This document shows positions 18,066 to 29,370 of a DNA stretch of 64,000 bases, in pieces. How positions within the stretch are numbered: the first letter of the stretch is position 1; each line of letters opens with the position of its first letter. This stretch comes from Rhodeus uyekii. Its lineage: Eukaryota; Chordata; Actinopteri; Cypriniformes; Acheilognathidae. The stretch covers positions 434,001-498,000 of the forward strand of contig JAWRVZ010000282.1 in the NCBI GenBank assembly GCA_037043235.1, written 5' to 3'. The position numbers were made by a program, and so were the translations under genes. The notes below the pieces were generated by a model. The model made no database searches. It was given only the letters and a program-made list of their open reading frames with translations, and was not told the origin of the DNA.

Positions 18066-19085
18066 TAAAAATGCAAGGTCTTCCCTTACAGAGACACGTC
18101 TGGATGGGAGCATATGTTGTTCTAGAACTTGGCTATACCTTTCAGCATTGATGTTGCCTTTCCAGATGTGTAAGCTGCCCATGCCACATGCACTCATGCC
18201 ACCCCATACCATCAGAGATGCAGCTTCTGAACTGAACGCTAATAACATGGGGTTGTCCTTGTCCTCTTTAGTCTGGAAGTTTTCCAAAAAGAACTTAAAA
18301 TTTTAATTTGTCTGACCACAGAACAGTTTTCCACTTTACCACAGTCCATTTTAATTGAGCCTTGGGCCAGAGAAAATGCCTGCGCTTCTGGATCATGTTT
18401 AGATATGGCTTCTTTTTTGACCTATAGAGTTTTAGCCAGCAACGGCGAATGACACAGTGGATTGTGTTCAGCCGACAATGTTTTCTGGAAGTATTCCTGA
18501 GTCCATGTTGTGATTTCCATTACTGCAACATTCCTGCATGTGATGCAGTGCCGTCTAAGGGCCAGAAGATCACGGGCATTCAGTATGGTTTTCCGACCAT
18601 TACGCACAGAAAATCTTCTCTGAATCTTTGGATGATATTATGCACTGTGGATAATGATAACTTCAAACTCTTTGCAATTTTTCTCTGAGAAACTCTTTTC
18701 TGATGTTGCTCCACTATTTTTCGCTGCAGCATTGGGGGCACTGGTGATCCTCTGCCCATCTTGACTTCTGAGAGACACTCCCACTCTGAGAGTTTTTTGA
18801 GTCTTTTTATACCTAATCATGTTGCCAATTGACCTATTAATATTCAAATTGGTACTCCATACTGTTCCATATATGTACATTTAACTTTTCTGGCCTCTTA
18901 TTGCTACATGTCCCGACTTTTTTGGAATGTGTAGCTCTCATGAAATCTAATATTTGGCATAACATTTCATATGTGAATCAAATCTAATCAAATCTATTGT
19001 GAATAAAATAAGAGCTTATGAGATTTGTAAATTATTGCATTCCTTTTTTATTCCCAATATGGCCCAACTTTTTTGGAATCTGGTT
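18066..19085 (-). pseudogene. Tc1-like transposase, N-terminal two-thirds and 5' end
   Basis: Minus-strand coding begins near 18760 with an HTH region (QRKIVEQHQK, KIAKSLKLSLSTVHNIIQ) and continues through an AT-hook/second HTH region (RNGRKTILNARDLLALRRHC, EYFQKTLS) to the nuclease domain (PASLMVWGGMSACGMGSLHIWKGNINAERYSQVLEQHMLPSR at 18240-18110). Several frameshifts separate these. The element's outer end is near 19085, where CCCAACTTTTTTGGAAT recalls Tc1-type termini of fish. Its C-terminus is at 1625-1809 beyond the nested insertions. Confidence 0.82.
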
Positions 19086-19104
19086 TGTATATACAGTATA
19101 TATA

Positions 19105-19203
19105 ATGTGTGTGTATGTATGCATGTGTGTGTGTGTGTGTATGTATGCATGTATGCGTGTGTGTGTGTGTGTGTGTGTGCGTGTGTGTGTGTGTGTGTGT
19201 TTG
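19105..19203 (+). repeat. (TG)n-rich microsatellite
   Basis: TG/TATG repeats adjoining the end of the Tc1 element. The open frames over it are low-complexity. Confidence 0.95.
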
Positions 19204-21290
19204 TTTTCTTCTAATTATATTTCACTTCACTGTTTATTATTATTCCAACCAACCATCCTAAAACATTATTTGTGTATGTACATTTATATTTGTTTATTTA
19301 TGTATATATTTGTATGTGTATGTATGCACATATACATGCATACACACTTTTTACTTACGTAATTTTTAATAACAGATTTATAGACTTTGCTCTCTGCTTC
19401 AATTACCCATGTTTCTGGTGTTGTTCTTTTGTCTGAAATGGACATTCTAAACATCCTCCCTCTATAATTTAGTGCTACTGCGAAATATGTCTCCAAACTG
19501 AGTTTTAATCAGCACGCAAAGCTGTTATTCGGTAAATGGTTGTCAGGCACCTCCATTAGCCATTAAGAGGAGCCTGAATGCTGTCAACACTGCAAATTGG
19601 CATGCTCCTCTCCCACAACAAGGGGGAAACATCAGAACTGGTGCTGATTCATCCACGGGTCATGATTTTATCACCCTGATGTGAATGAACATCCATACAC
19701 TCACCTCCAGGTATTTCAATACCAATTCTATAGCTTGTTGCTGGGCTAGCATGTGGAATCACTGTGCTAATTAGCTTCGAAGGGCAGAGCTGGTAGTCTG
19801 TTCAAAGCCAAACAATGCTCTACTATTGGAAGCCATCCCTCGGAGTCTGAGTATATCTGCATCATAATAGCTTGCAGGTTTATGACTGTATAATTCCTGC
19901 AGTGATTCAGAGCGCATGAATAAATCTGATTTGACTCATAGGAATGGTTATTTGAAATGGTTTTTGTGTTTTGTACTTTTAAAAGAGCAACATCATCGAA
20001 GTCTTAATTAATCATTCTCATTCTGATTGTGTTATCCACATTTTCACTTGAAATAAATAAGCTAGAATTCATCATCATTCATGAGAAGAAGTAATTATGA
20101 CATGTTTTGTAATAACTCAATGTCGTTCACTTTCAGGTTTCAAGACTGTTCATACATGATCTTCGCCGGTCAACATCAGCCTACAAAATGTCTCAAGGAT
20201 TGCACTATTTTGGAACAAATAATTTAGGAAATGCAAGATAATGACACCAAGACTACCTTGGTTGCCATGCTTCACCAGAAAAACTCTATGCTAGTCCGCC
20301 AGATAGACCATCACCAAACCAACACTGACCATACTGAACTGGAATGGGAAATCATGCTAGTCTAAGCTTGTCTTTTCAACAAGTCGCCAACAGGGCTATA
20401 AGTTTACTTGGGCTATTCACACCTGGCTCATCTTGACAAGGACACACCTGATCTAGCTCTGCACTGGCAGTATGCATCCATGGACAGCAGTCCACAAATA
20501 GCCACTTCACTCTCAGTATTTCACCCACCCATGGATTCATCAAGTAAGGTCATTCTCTGTATCAGCCCAACTATGTCTCAACCTTGGGAACAATGGCTCA
20601 TCAAGTAAATTACATTATACATTTACTGTCTTGTGTGGAGGTCATTTATACTCAGTCTCATGAACGGCCATTTAAAATGTTGTGAATTGTGTAGCAATAA
20701 AACATCTTTTTAAAAGGACTTGAGGATTAGATCAGTGTGTAAAAAGCTATCAACTTTTGTCCTTGAAAGCGAAAAATATTCTTTTTCTGTTTTAGTCTGG
20801 ATTCTTTTCATCACAGACCTTGCTAACATATAAAGCCCTGTGTAAATCAGCCGAGACAGCAGTGCCAGAGAGGGTCAACATCAAAAAAAAGAAAAGAAAA
20901 AAAGATGCTAGCACCACCTGACTTAGCACCACCATCCATCATAGTAATTCACCTAGAATTCATTGTTTACTCACTCATGGTACCGAGAACAAATTTCTAC
21001 TATTACAATTATCAAAGTTAACAAATCACTAATCAAACTACTTTTCACTATAATCACTAATACTACTACAGTTTGCGGTAGTAATTCAAGTAGGGTAACT
21101 TGATTTCTGAACTCCAATGAATGATTTTATCATTAATGTCAGTGAAAAAACAATGTAAATAAGACATTTGTTGAGAATCCAGAACTCACTGTTTGATTGA
21201 CAGCTCCAGTGACTGACAATAGCATTCTATGATCACTTTCTATATATAATTTAATCACTGTTTAAATAACAGATTATTTTCTTCCAACTA
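19204..21290. other. No gene seen
   Basis: AT-rich sequence without long frames. At 20140-20610 a less AT-rich block has short frames (for example 20408-20608) with no recognisable domain and in-frame stops around them. It could be an eroded retroelement gag, but I cannot support that. Confidence 0.6.
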
Positions 21291-21683
21291 AGTCAAATCA
21301 CCTTTATTTATATAGTGCTTTTTATATAGTATACAGATAGTTTCAAAACAGCTTTACAGTGGTCACAAGAAAAACTGACGACTAAGACTTGACAGAGCAG
21401 CCATCGAGTGTTAGACAACAGTCTAGATTATAACATGCATAGCTTTTTGGTCTAATAATTAGAATCTCTGTTTTTTTAAGAATTAAGTAGTAGAAAATTA
21501 CTAGTCATTCAAAAAAATGTTTTATTCAAGTTATGCTTTCCATTAATTTAGTGAATTGATACTTTTCATCAGGATGAGAAGAAATATAGAATTGCACCCA
21601 AAAGAAGCATGTACAGCGTGAAAAGCAACGGTCCTAGTACTGAACCTTTAGGTACTCCATACTGAACTTGTGATCAATATTGT
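21291..21683 (-). mobile_element. LINE family A, copy 1: 3' end piece
   Basis: Matches the 3' portion of the LINE at 36013-38973 (CACCTTTATTTATATAGTGC at the outer end, then the ACTTGACAGAGCAGCCATCGA segment), but lacks the ~1.1 kb corresponding to 36095-37180. Minus strand. Continues at 22847 beyond an LTR element. Confidence 0.75.
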
Positions 21684-22846
21684 CAGGGTTCTGTCACATC
21701 AGTTTCAGTTTCTAGTGTTTGAATTGACAGACCTCTGACACTGCTCCCTTGTCGAGTCTATATGAGAGCGTGTGACTTCCTACACGCTCTTGTGTCCGCG
21801 TGCCTTCACGTTGTTTGTTCACACGTGTCAAGTATCAGATATATTTATTTAAAAAAAAACATAATACAAGAAATAAAAAACAATCCACGATGAAGAAAAC
21901 ATAAACTAAACAGATAAACTGAAGACTTGGGAAACAAACATTGCAATACATCCAGGGAACAGGCACGAATAACATCCAGGGAACACAACGAGAATGACAA
22001 CGACATGACACAGGACAGAAAACACACTGGGATTAAATAGAGAACACAAGAGGAAAGGTAACGAGCAGAAACAGCTGGGATCAATTAAGGGAAACGAGGG
22101 AACAAGATGGGAGGGGTTTCACAATCACAAGACACAACAAAGGGGCAGTGTCAGAGCTCTGTCAACAAACACACTAGAAACCCAAACTGGATTAATTGGA
22201 GGGATAGCGGGCTGCGGGACGGGCTCCTGACTAGCAACGGTTTCCGGGGTGGCCTCCTGTGGAGTAGGTCCTGTGAACGGCGTAGTAATGGCCTTCACAA
22301 ATCCCCTGAAATCCAGTTGGTCCATCCCCTCATCCTCCACCAGTCAAAGGGCTTATCAAGAGTGTGGTTGAGCAAGTCCTTGAGAGCCACGTCGCTGAGA
22401 TAAAGACCCTAAGCAGCTCTGCAAAAAGTCTCGACGACCTTCACACTAGAAACCCAAACTGAAGTGACAGTGCGGTCGCATTTGCCACGTGTTTGTGTCT
22501 TGATAGTTTATACTCCACCCTCCTTGTTCTCATAATTATTCCGGGCTGTTTCCGATCACTGCCCTTCCTCTTAAGTGTCTACTTAAGCCCTTTGCGTTCT
22601 TTGTACCTCGTGGTGTCGTGCTCTCCTCCCCTAGATGTTTCCCTCTCCGTGTTTAGACGTTTCATCCGGTATTTCCCGTGTATGTATTATGTGTTCCCCG
22701 TTTATGTCAGTGTTCAGTCACATTCCTCCCCAATGTCCCCCCCCCCCCCCCCCGTGGGCAGTTTGTTTTGCAGTTTTGTTTATTTTCTTTTCACAATAAA
22801 TTTCCCTTCACCTGCATTTGAGTCCTTCCTTCCTGTTCCGTGACAG
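21684..22846 (+). mobile_element. LTR-retrotransposon remnant inside the LINE
   Basis: Left edge TGTCAGGGTTCTGTCAC and right edge TTCCTGTTCCGTGACA have the TG…CA form of LTRs. The left edge nearly repeats the LTR-like edge at 29243 (minus strand). The interior includes an inverted stretch (~21850-22190), a 20-bp word CACACTAGAAACCCAAACTG repeated at about 22168 and 22444, and a run of C's at 22739-22753. No pol motif. The short minus-strand frame at 22125-22340 is unrecognised. Target duplication not evident. Confidence 0.5.
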
Positions 22847-23677
22847 ATCAGACTCTGCTTCAAATTGATAACGGTCAGATAAGTATTTTTGCAATTCCAC
22901 TAATGCCAACATAATCTATTCAAAACAATTTTGTGGTCGATAGTATCAAATGCAGCACTAAGATCCAGTAACACTAACAGGGACATACAAACATGTCTCT
23001 GGATGTAAGATTGGACGATAAGAGCAAATCGTCTGTATTTCTAATGAGAGCAGTCTCAGTATAATGACACGGTCTAAATCCTGACTGGAATAACTCTTAG
23101 ATACTGTTTCTTTATAAAAAGAAACATAGTTGTGAAGATATTGCCTTTTCTGGAATCTTTGACAGAAAAGATCGGTTCGATATCGGCCTGTAATTAATTA
23201 ATTTTGTAGGATCAAGTAGTGTTTTTTTAATAAGAGATTTAATTATGCCCAACTTAAAGGTTTTTGGTACGAGAAGAAGAGGATCTATGACGTCTGGAAG
23301 CATCTCTTTCAGTAGCTTAGCTGGTATCGGGTCAAGCATACATGTTGTTGATTTTGATTATTTAACGAGTTTAGACAATTCTTACTCCCCGATAGCATTG
23401 AAAGAGTGGAATTTTTCTTCAAGGACACTACAATTTACAGTATTTTTTGATACTGTAGTGCACAGTTTCATGGTTATTTTCTCTCTAATATTATGAACCT
23501 TGCATGGCTTTATTTCTTGTTAATTTAGTCACTGTATCAAATAAATACCTAGGGTTGTACTTGTTTTCTTCTAAGAAGGTAGAGAAATAAGCAGATCTAG
23601 CTGATTTTAAGGCCTTTCTGAATGCAATAGAGCTGTCTACCCATGAAATGCGAAAAACCTCACAAACCTCACAAAAC
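22847..23677 (-). pseudogene. LINE family A, copy 1: RT region
   Basis: Minus-strand homologue of about 37500-38430. Pieces such as PISNRSFLSKIPEKAISSQL (23112-23339 frame) correspond to the RT N-terminal region. Multiple stops and deletions. Ends at AAC 23675-23677, where a DIRS element begins. Confidence 0.78.
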
Positions 23678-23910
23678 GTCTCAGGTTACGCATGTAACCC
23701 TGGTTTCCTGAGAGGGAACGAGATGCTGCATCGAAGCGCTTAGGGGAACGCCTTTTATGATATCGTCACTGAAGCACTATAGAACAAAACCGTGTGAATG
23801 AAAGTGGATGACGTCATGAGCCAGGAGTACAAAAGGCGTGCCGAAACCCGGAAACGGAAGCTTGCCCAGTCTGAACAAGCCCGGCATACGCCTGCTGAGG
23901 CCAGCGACGC

Positions 23911-24011
23911 AGCGTCTCGTTCCCTCTCAGGGAACCAGGGTTACATGCGTAACCTGAGATGTTCCCTTTCAAGGGAACTCGAGCTGCGTTGAAGCGCTTA
24001 GGGGAACGAGA
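23911..24011. repeat. DIRS internal complementary region (second element)
   Basis: Joins reverse complements of the left tip (CCCTCTCAGGGAACCAGGG, GGTTACATGCGTAACC) and of the right tip (GTTCCCTTTCAAGGGAAC). Confidence 0.85.
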
Positions 24012-25182
24012 TACCAACGCCGTCTCAGCGAACGCAGTATGCCCGAAACGTGCCCCTAAAGAGAAAGACACAGCCCCCTCGGGAGGCCCCCGGCAAGAAC
24101 AAAGCCTCAACTAAGACCTGCCCAGCACAGGATCTGCATGGGGCACGGGACCTCAGCCGCCGGTGACCCACAGACCCAGTGCTCACACTGGGGCAGACCC
24201 CCCCTGGCCCACGACTGGAGGAAGAAACCCTACAGTAAAGAGAGGTGCAAAACAAAAAGACCCCGGAAATTCTACATAACGGAGAAGAGGGGAGCTCCCC
24301 CGGGCAGGCCCCTCAGGGCCAAGGCCAGGGGAACCCGGTACTGCGGGTTACTTCCCGAGGTAGCGGGGCCCAGACTACCAACCTCAGTTGAGAGTGGACC
24401 AACAAACCAGCCTGGGAGACGGAGAGGTAAGCAGCCCAGAAGGGCCACAGCAACCTGTGTCGCACAAGCTGCCCCGTTCCTCAGAACGTAGAAAGAAGGG
24501 AAGGCAGCTGAACACAGGATACTACCCAGCAAACAGCCAGAGCCCTGCTTATGCCACGGAGCTTACCGCTTACCACGCTGACCGCCACAAACCACCAAAA
24601 AAATTATGTTTGGCGGAAAAATTGATGAAGTCTAGGGAACGGGCCTCCCCCAGGAGTGCCCACCCTAGCTACCCATCACAATATACTGCCGTACTTCGGA
24701 CCCGACAGGGGGGCAGGGATGCGAACGCAAGGCATAGCCCCGCTAATGCAACACAATTTCCTCACTGCCAACGCTACGGGACCCAAAGGCTGTAACCGTG
24801 GCGAGGCATAGCTTACTTAGGGAAGGAGAGGTGTTTTCTTTCTTTTTTTCACGCATTCTCAAGAAAACCATAGAGAGAGGATCAACCCCCTAGCTCTCAG
24901 CTCTAAGACCTCCCAGAAGTAGAACGAACGACAGACGGGAGGAGCCAATGGCAAATATGGTACGGCTGAACCAGAGCCAACCGCAAACACTACTGAAGTT
25001 CAAACACAAACACCCCGCAGGAATGCTCTAGGAACCTCCTAAGAGGGGCGACCCAAGAAATGCTAACCCTGTGAAAGCAACAATGGACCGCCATAAAAAA
25101 CTGCACAGACTGGTCCAAATAGGAACCAGCGTGCCACATATTAAAAAACCTCTTTTTTTTCTTTTTTTTTTTACTGCCGCAC
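24012..25182. other. DIRS interior without recognisable genes
   Basis: GC-rich left part with short frames on both strands (24138-24491, 24388-24795), and an AT-rich right part with a T-run at 25152-25173. None of the frames shows RT, RNase H or recombinase motifs. Confidence 0.55.
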
Positions 25183-25851
25183 TCAAGGCCTCTTGAATTT
25201 CGCCTTGCCCCCCTCCCTCCTTGCTTGAAGCACGACCCTCAAATCCGGCTTCTCAGCTGCAGCCCTTTTTCCAAGACATTGAACCTGCCGACCCAAACCC
25301 CCAGACTCATCTGAGGGCTGCCGGGATGCCAAGGGACATATCTGAGGCTGATCGGAGGAGGAAGTACTCGGCCGAGGACTGCGGCTCCTCTTGCGAGGCA
25401 TCATTCTTTTAAAAGCTGCCTGCTGTTTTGCTGCCTCCTGAAAACTCTTGACGGCTGTCTCAACAGCACCGCCAAAGAGTCCAGGAGGCACAAGAGGCGC
25501 ATCAAGGAGGGCGACCTTATCTGTGTCCTTGAGCAATGTCAGACTAAGCCATAAGTGTCTTTCCACCGCTACCATAGATGCCATAGCTCGTCCCGCGGCT
25601 CCCGCGGGTTCCTTAGAACCACGCAGGGAAAGATCCGCGTTCTTACGAAGCTCCGCGAGGGATTCAGAATCAAGGACGCCATCTTGATCTAACTCAGCCA
25701 GCAGCTCCGCTTGATACGCTTGAAGTAGCGAGACTGTATGTAAACAAGCGGCAGCCTGGCTCGCCGCCGTGAAACCACACCCCACTAGCAAGGAGGTGAT
25801 CCTCAACGGCTTAGACGGCAGGGATGGACCCTGCAAGGAGGAAGTGTGCAT
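25183..25851 (-). pseudogene. DIRS Gag-like protein, partial
   Basis: 222-codon frame homologous to the C-terminal half of the Gag at 14412-15884: AACLHTVSLLQAYQAELL, NADLSLRGSKEPAGAAG, DAPLVPPGLFGGAV and a basic tail ending KFKRP. Upstream (25960-25852) a different frame preserves the Cys cluster (HARAALEGAACVDCL), so an internal deletion with a frameshift has joined N- and C-terminal parts. Confidence 0.85.
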
Positions 25852-26122
25852 GACTGGGACCGCCGCAGCGCCTCAGCGGCGGCAGGAGCCGCAAACAATC
25901 CACACAGGCAGCGCCCTCAAGCGCCGCTCGTGCATGATCCTCCAGGCTTGTGAAGACAAAAAAGCTTCCGTTTCCGGGTTTCAGCATGCATTTTGTACTC
26001 CTGGCTCATGACTTCATCCACTTGCATTCACACGGTTTTGTTCTATAGTGCTTCAGTGACGATGTCATAAAAGGCGTTCCCCTTAGCGCTTCGACGCAGC
26101 TAAAGTTCCCTTGAAAGGGAAC

Positions 26123-26514
26123 CTTTTTTTCCAGTTTCGCTCTATTTTTCTGGCTGTTCTCTTGAGGCCCCGGGTGTGCTTGTTGTACCACAGTGTTGGA
26201 CTATTTTCTTTCATCTTTAGATACTGCGCAAAAGAGCAACAGTGTCTAAAGTGCTGGAAAAGAGAAAGTTCATATTTTCTGTTGCAACTAGTTAGTTTTT
26301 CGACTTTGGGTAAAGTTAGTGAACATGCAACAAAGTAATGATCTGAGATGTCATCGCTCTGCTGCAGAATTTGAACAGTATCAACATTGAAACCATGTTA
26401 CATTATTAGATATTAAGTGTGATTACAACAATGAGTGAATCCTGATACATTTTGTCTAACTCCAATAGAGTTTAAAATGTCTCTAAATGCCAATCCCAAT
26501 GCATTTTTCATTGT
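26123..26514 (-). pseudogene. LINE family A, copy 1: linker/endonuclease end
   Basis: Continuation of the LINE past the DIRS insertion, matching 38440-38935 in copy 2 (for example ACCACAGTGTTGGACTATTT and GATCTGAGATGTCATCGCTC). Internal deletion relative to copy 2. Ends at the CAACATG duplication (26515-26521). Confidence 0.78.
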
Positions 26515-26967
26515 CAACATGTCAGGTATCAGAATCAGAATCAGAATCAGAAAGAGCTTTATTGCCAAGTGTGCTTGCACACACAAGGAATTTGTCTTGG
26601 TGTTGAAGCTTCCAGTGCACATATACAACACAACATGAGTTTACATAGCACATAACAATAGCAATACATAACATACAAAGTACATGTGGTCACATGCTGG
26701 GATTTTTTGTATGGAGTGGGAGAGGGGATAGATTGTCAGGGATAGGGAACATCCGTCTGCATTGTTTTTCTTTCCCTGCGCTCTGCCCAGCATTTTAGAT
26801 CTTATTAATTCAACTGTTCAAGAGTGAAATAGCCTGTGGAAAGAAACTGTTCCTGTGCCTAGATGTTCTATTGGCCAGTGATCGTAGTCGCCGTCCTGAC
26901 GGTAACAGTTCAAACAGGGTGTTTCCAGGGTGAGCAGAGTCTGTGATGATTTTACCTGCTCTCTTTT

Positions 26968-28830
26968 TTACTCTGGAAGAGTACAGGTCCTGGAGGGCTG
27001 GCAGGGAAGCACCAACAATCTTTTCTGCAGTCCGGATGTGCGATGTAGTCTCCCGATGTCAGATTTGGTAGCTGAACCAAACCAGACAGTGATGGAGGTG
27101 CACAAAACAGACTCAATGACGGCCGTGTAGAACTGTATCAGCAGCTCCTGTGGGAGGCTGAGCTTCCTTAGCTGATAAAGGAAGTACAGTCTCTGCTGGG
27201 CCTTTTTTACAATGGAGTCAATGTGATTGTTCCACTTCAGGTCCTGAGAGATTGTTGTGCCCAGGAACCTGAATGACTCTACTGCTGCCACTGTGCTGTT
27301 CATGATGGTGAGTGGAGGTAGAGCAGGGCTGTTCCTCCACCGTTTTGAGCGTTTTGAGCTCAAGGTTGTTATAACTGCACCAGACAGCCAGTTGTTCAAC
27401 CTCTAGTCTGTAAGCAGACTCGTCACCATTTCGGATGAGGCCGATGGCGGTGGTGTCGTCTGCAAATTTCAGGAGCTTCACAGAAGGGTCTTTAGAAGTG
27501 CAGTCATTGGTGTACAGGGAGAAGAGCAGTGGAGAGAGAACACACCCCTGGGGGGCGCCAATGCTGGTAGTGAGAGTCCTGGATGTGAGTTTCCCCAGTC
27601 TCACTCACTGTTGCCGGTCTGTCAGGAAGCTGGTGATCCACTGACAGATTGAGGATGGCAAGGAGAGATGGGTCAGTTTAGCTGTAAGAAGATCAGGCAT
27701 GATGGTGTTGAAGGCCGAACTGAAGTCCACAAATAAGATCCTTGCATAAGTCCCAGGTCTGTCGAGATGTTGCAGGATATAATGCAGTCCCATGTTGACT
27801 GCATCATCCACAGACCTGTTTGCTCTGTAGGCAAATTGTAGAGGAACCAGCAAGGGTCCAGTGATGTCCTTCAGGTGGGCCAGAACCAGTCTTTCAAATG
27901 ACTTCATGACCACAGATGTGAGAGCGACAGGTCTGTAGTCATTAAGTCCAGTGATTTTGGTTTTTTTTGGGACAGGAATGATGGTGGAGCGTTTGAAGCA
28001 ACGGGGAACTTCACACTGCTCCAATGATCTATTGAAGATCCGCGTGAAGACTGGAGCCAGTTGGTCAGCGCAGGCTTTCAAACAAGCAGATGAGATGCCG
28101 TCTGGGCCTGAAGCTTTCTTTATCTTCTGTCTTTTGAAGATTTTGGTTACCTGCTCCACACAGACCTTAAGCACTGGTTGGGTGGCGGAGGGGGGGAGAG
28201 GGGGTGCAGGAGGTGTTGGAGGACGTGTGAAGTGTAGTTCAGAGTGGTTTTGAGGTGTGAGATTGGGTTTCTCAAATCTGCAGTAAAAAGTGTTTAGCTC
28301 AGCCGTCAGCTGTTGATTCTCATCAGGTCGGTGGGATGGTGGCTTGTAATTGGTGATATTCTTCAGGCCTGACCAGACAGCAGCAGGGTTGTTGGAAGAG
28401 AACTGGTTTCTCAGCTTTTCAGCATAACTTCTTTTAGCTGCTCTTATCTCCTTTGTCAGTCTGTTCCTGGTCTGTTTGTACAAAACACCATCCCCCCTTC
28501 TGTAAGCGTCCTCTTTGTTATGATGAAGCTGTTTGAGTTTCCCAGTAAACCATGGTTTATCATTAGGAAATGATAAGAATGTCCTAGTAGGAATGTGTGT
28601 ATCATCACAGAAACTGATGTATGATGTTACAGTATCTGTGAGCTCGTCCAGATCAGTGGTAGCAGCTTCAAAAACATTCCAATCAGTGCAATCAAAGCAT
28701 GATTTTAATTCTTGTTCTGCTTCATTAGTCCATCTTTTAACAGTCTTTTTTGCAGGTTTAGCTGATTTCAGTTTCTGCCTGTGGGATGGTATAAGATGAA
28801 CCACACAGTGATCAGAAAGCCCCAAAGCTG
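26968..28830 (-). pseudogene. L2/CR1-like LINE ORF2 (endonuclease end and RT)
   Basis: The minus-strand frame begins in the endonuclease C-terminus (LGLSDHCVVHLIPSHR), runs through the linker (WFTGKLKQLHHNKEDAY, KRSYAEKLRNQF) into RT (ASGPDGISSACLK, DYRPVALTSVVMKSFERLV, VDFSSAFNTI). It then meets an in-frame TGA at about 27602 and continues with GAPQGCVLSPLLFSLYTNDC and KFADDTTAIGLI (active-site FADD intact). A frameshift near 27345 moves the C-terminus (LPPLTIMNSTVAAVESFRFLG) to another frame, ending near 26968. One stop plus a frameshift: a relatively young copy. An intact protein would prime reverse transcription at a nicked target. Confidence 0.88.
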
Positions 28831-28837
28831 CCCGTGG

Positions 28838-29243
28838 GACGGAGTGAGACAAAGACGACGCGAAGCTGGTGACAACCAAGACAGAAAACACAACAAGAAA
28901 GCATGCGGCTGATGGAAACACGAACCACGTGCCAAGCATAACACACGGACGAGAGGAAGCGCGGCTCGCGCAAAGCTTGAAACCGCGCCCACTCACATGA
29001 CATAGAACTCACAAGAACGAGTAAACACCTGTTCTCATACGCTCACGACAAGGACGAACACACGAGTCATGAGTGCCCGAATCCCAACACAAAACCGAAA
29101 CTGAACCAGACCAAAGTATCGGGACCGGACATCATAATTCACACAAAAGATGTCACACAGACAAGCGCACACACAACTCAAGACATAACGCTGAGCTCTG
29201 ATTGAGCTCTGCCACAAAACCAAGATGTGGCAGAACCCTGACA
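28838..29243 (-). repeat. LTR-like fragment at the 5' end of the LINE
   Basis: Minus strand begins TGTCAGGGTTCTGCCAC, closely resembling the left edge of the LTR element at 21684. No LTR 3' end or second LTR is visible. It passes directly into LINE coding sequence near 28837, and the open frame even continues across the joint (27605-28996). Confidence 0.5.
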
Positions 29244-29250
29244 CAACATG

Positions 29251-29370
29251 GATATTAAAATCACCAGCAATTATGATTTTATCTTCAGCCATTACTCATT
29301 TTGATAGAAAATCAGCAAATTATTTGATAAAGTCTGTATGGTGCACTCGTGGCCTATTGTCTCGATTCTG
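29251..29370 (-). mobile_element. LINE family A, copy 1: most 5' piece
   Basis: GATATTAAAATCACCAGCAA at 29251 matches copy 2 at about 38942 onward, where the LINE continues without interruption. This shows that 26522-29243 is an insertion into copy 1. Confidence 0.7.

Larger units (their letters stand above)
23678..26122 (-). mobile_element. Non-autonomous DIRS element
   Basis: Inverted terminal repeats at 23678-23863 and about 25962-26119, internal complementary region at 23911-24011, and a partial gag at 25183-25960. No RT or recombinase is recognisable in 24012-25180. AAC borders both ends (23675-23677 and 26120-26122). The insertion splits LINE family A copy 1: flanks ending CGAAAAACCTCAC and starting CTTTTTTTCCAG match the uninterrupted LINE at about 38417-38446. 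Confidence 0.85.
26522..29243 (-). mobile_element. L2/CR1-like LINE fused to an LTR fragment
   Basis: Minus-strand insertion flanked by a 7-bp duplication, CAACATG (26515-26521 and 29244-29250). Its 3' end is a short tandem tail (ATTCTG units, 26526-26550). From the other side the first ~405 bases (29243-28838) look like an LTR beginning TGTCAGGGTTCTG, followed by a 5'-truncated LINE starting in the endonuclease domain. The single duplication around the whole suggests the chimaera inserted as one unit. Confidence 0.72.

Noticed and set aside
20140..20610. Possible eroded retroelement gag or exon
   Set aside because: No recognisable motif in any frame and no splice-site-bounded open stretch.
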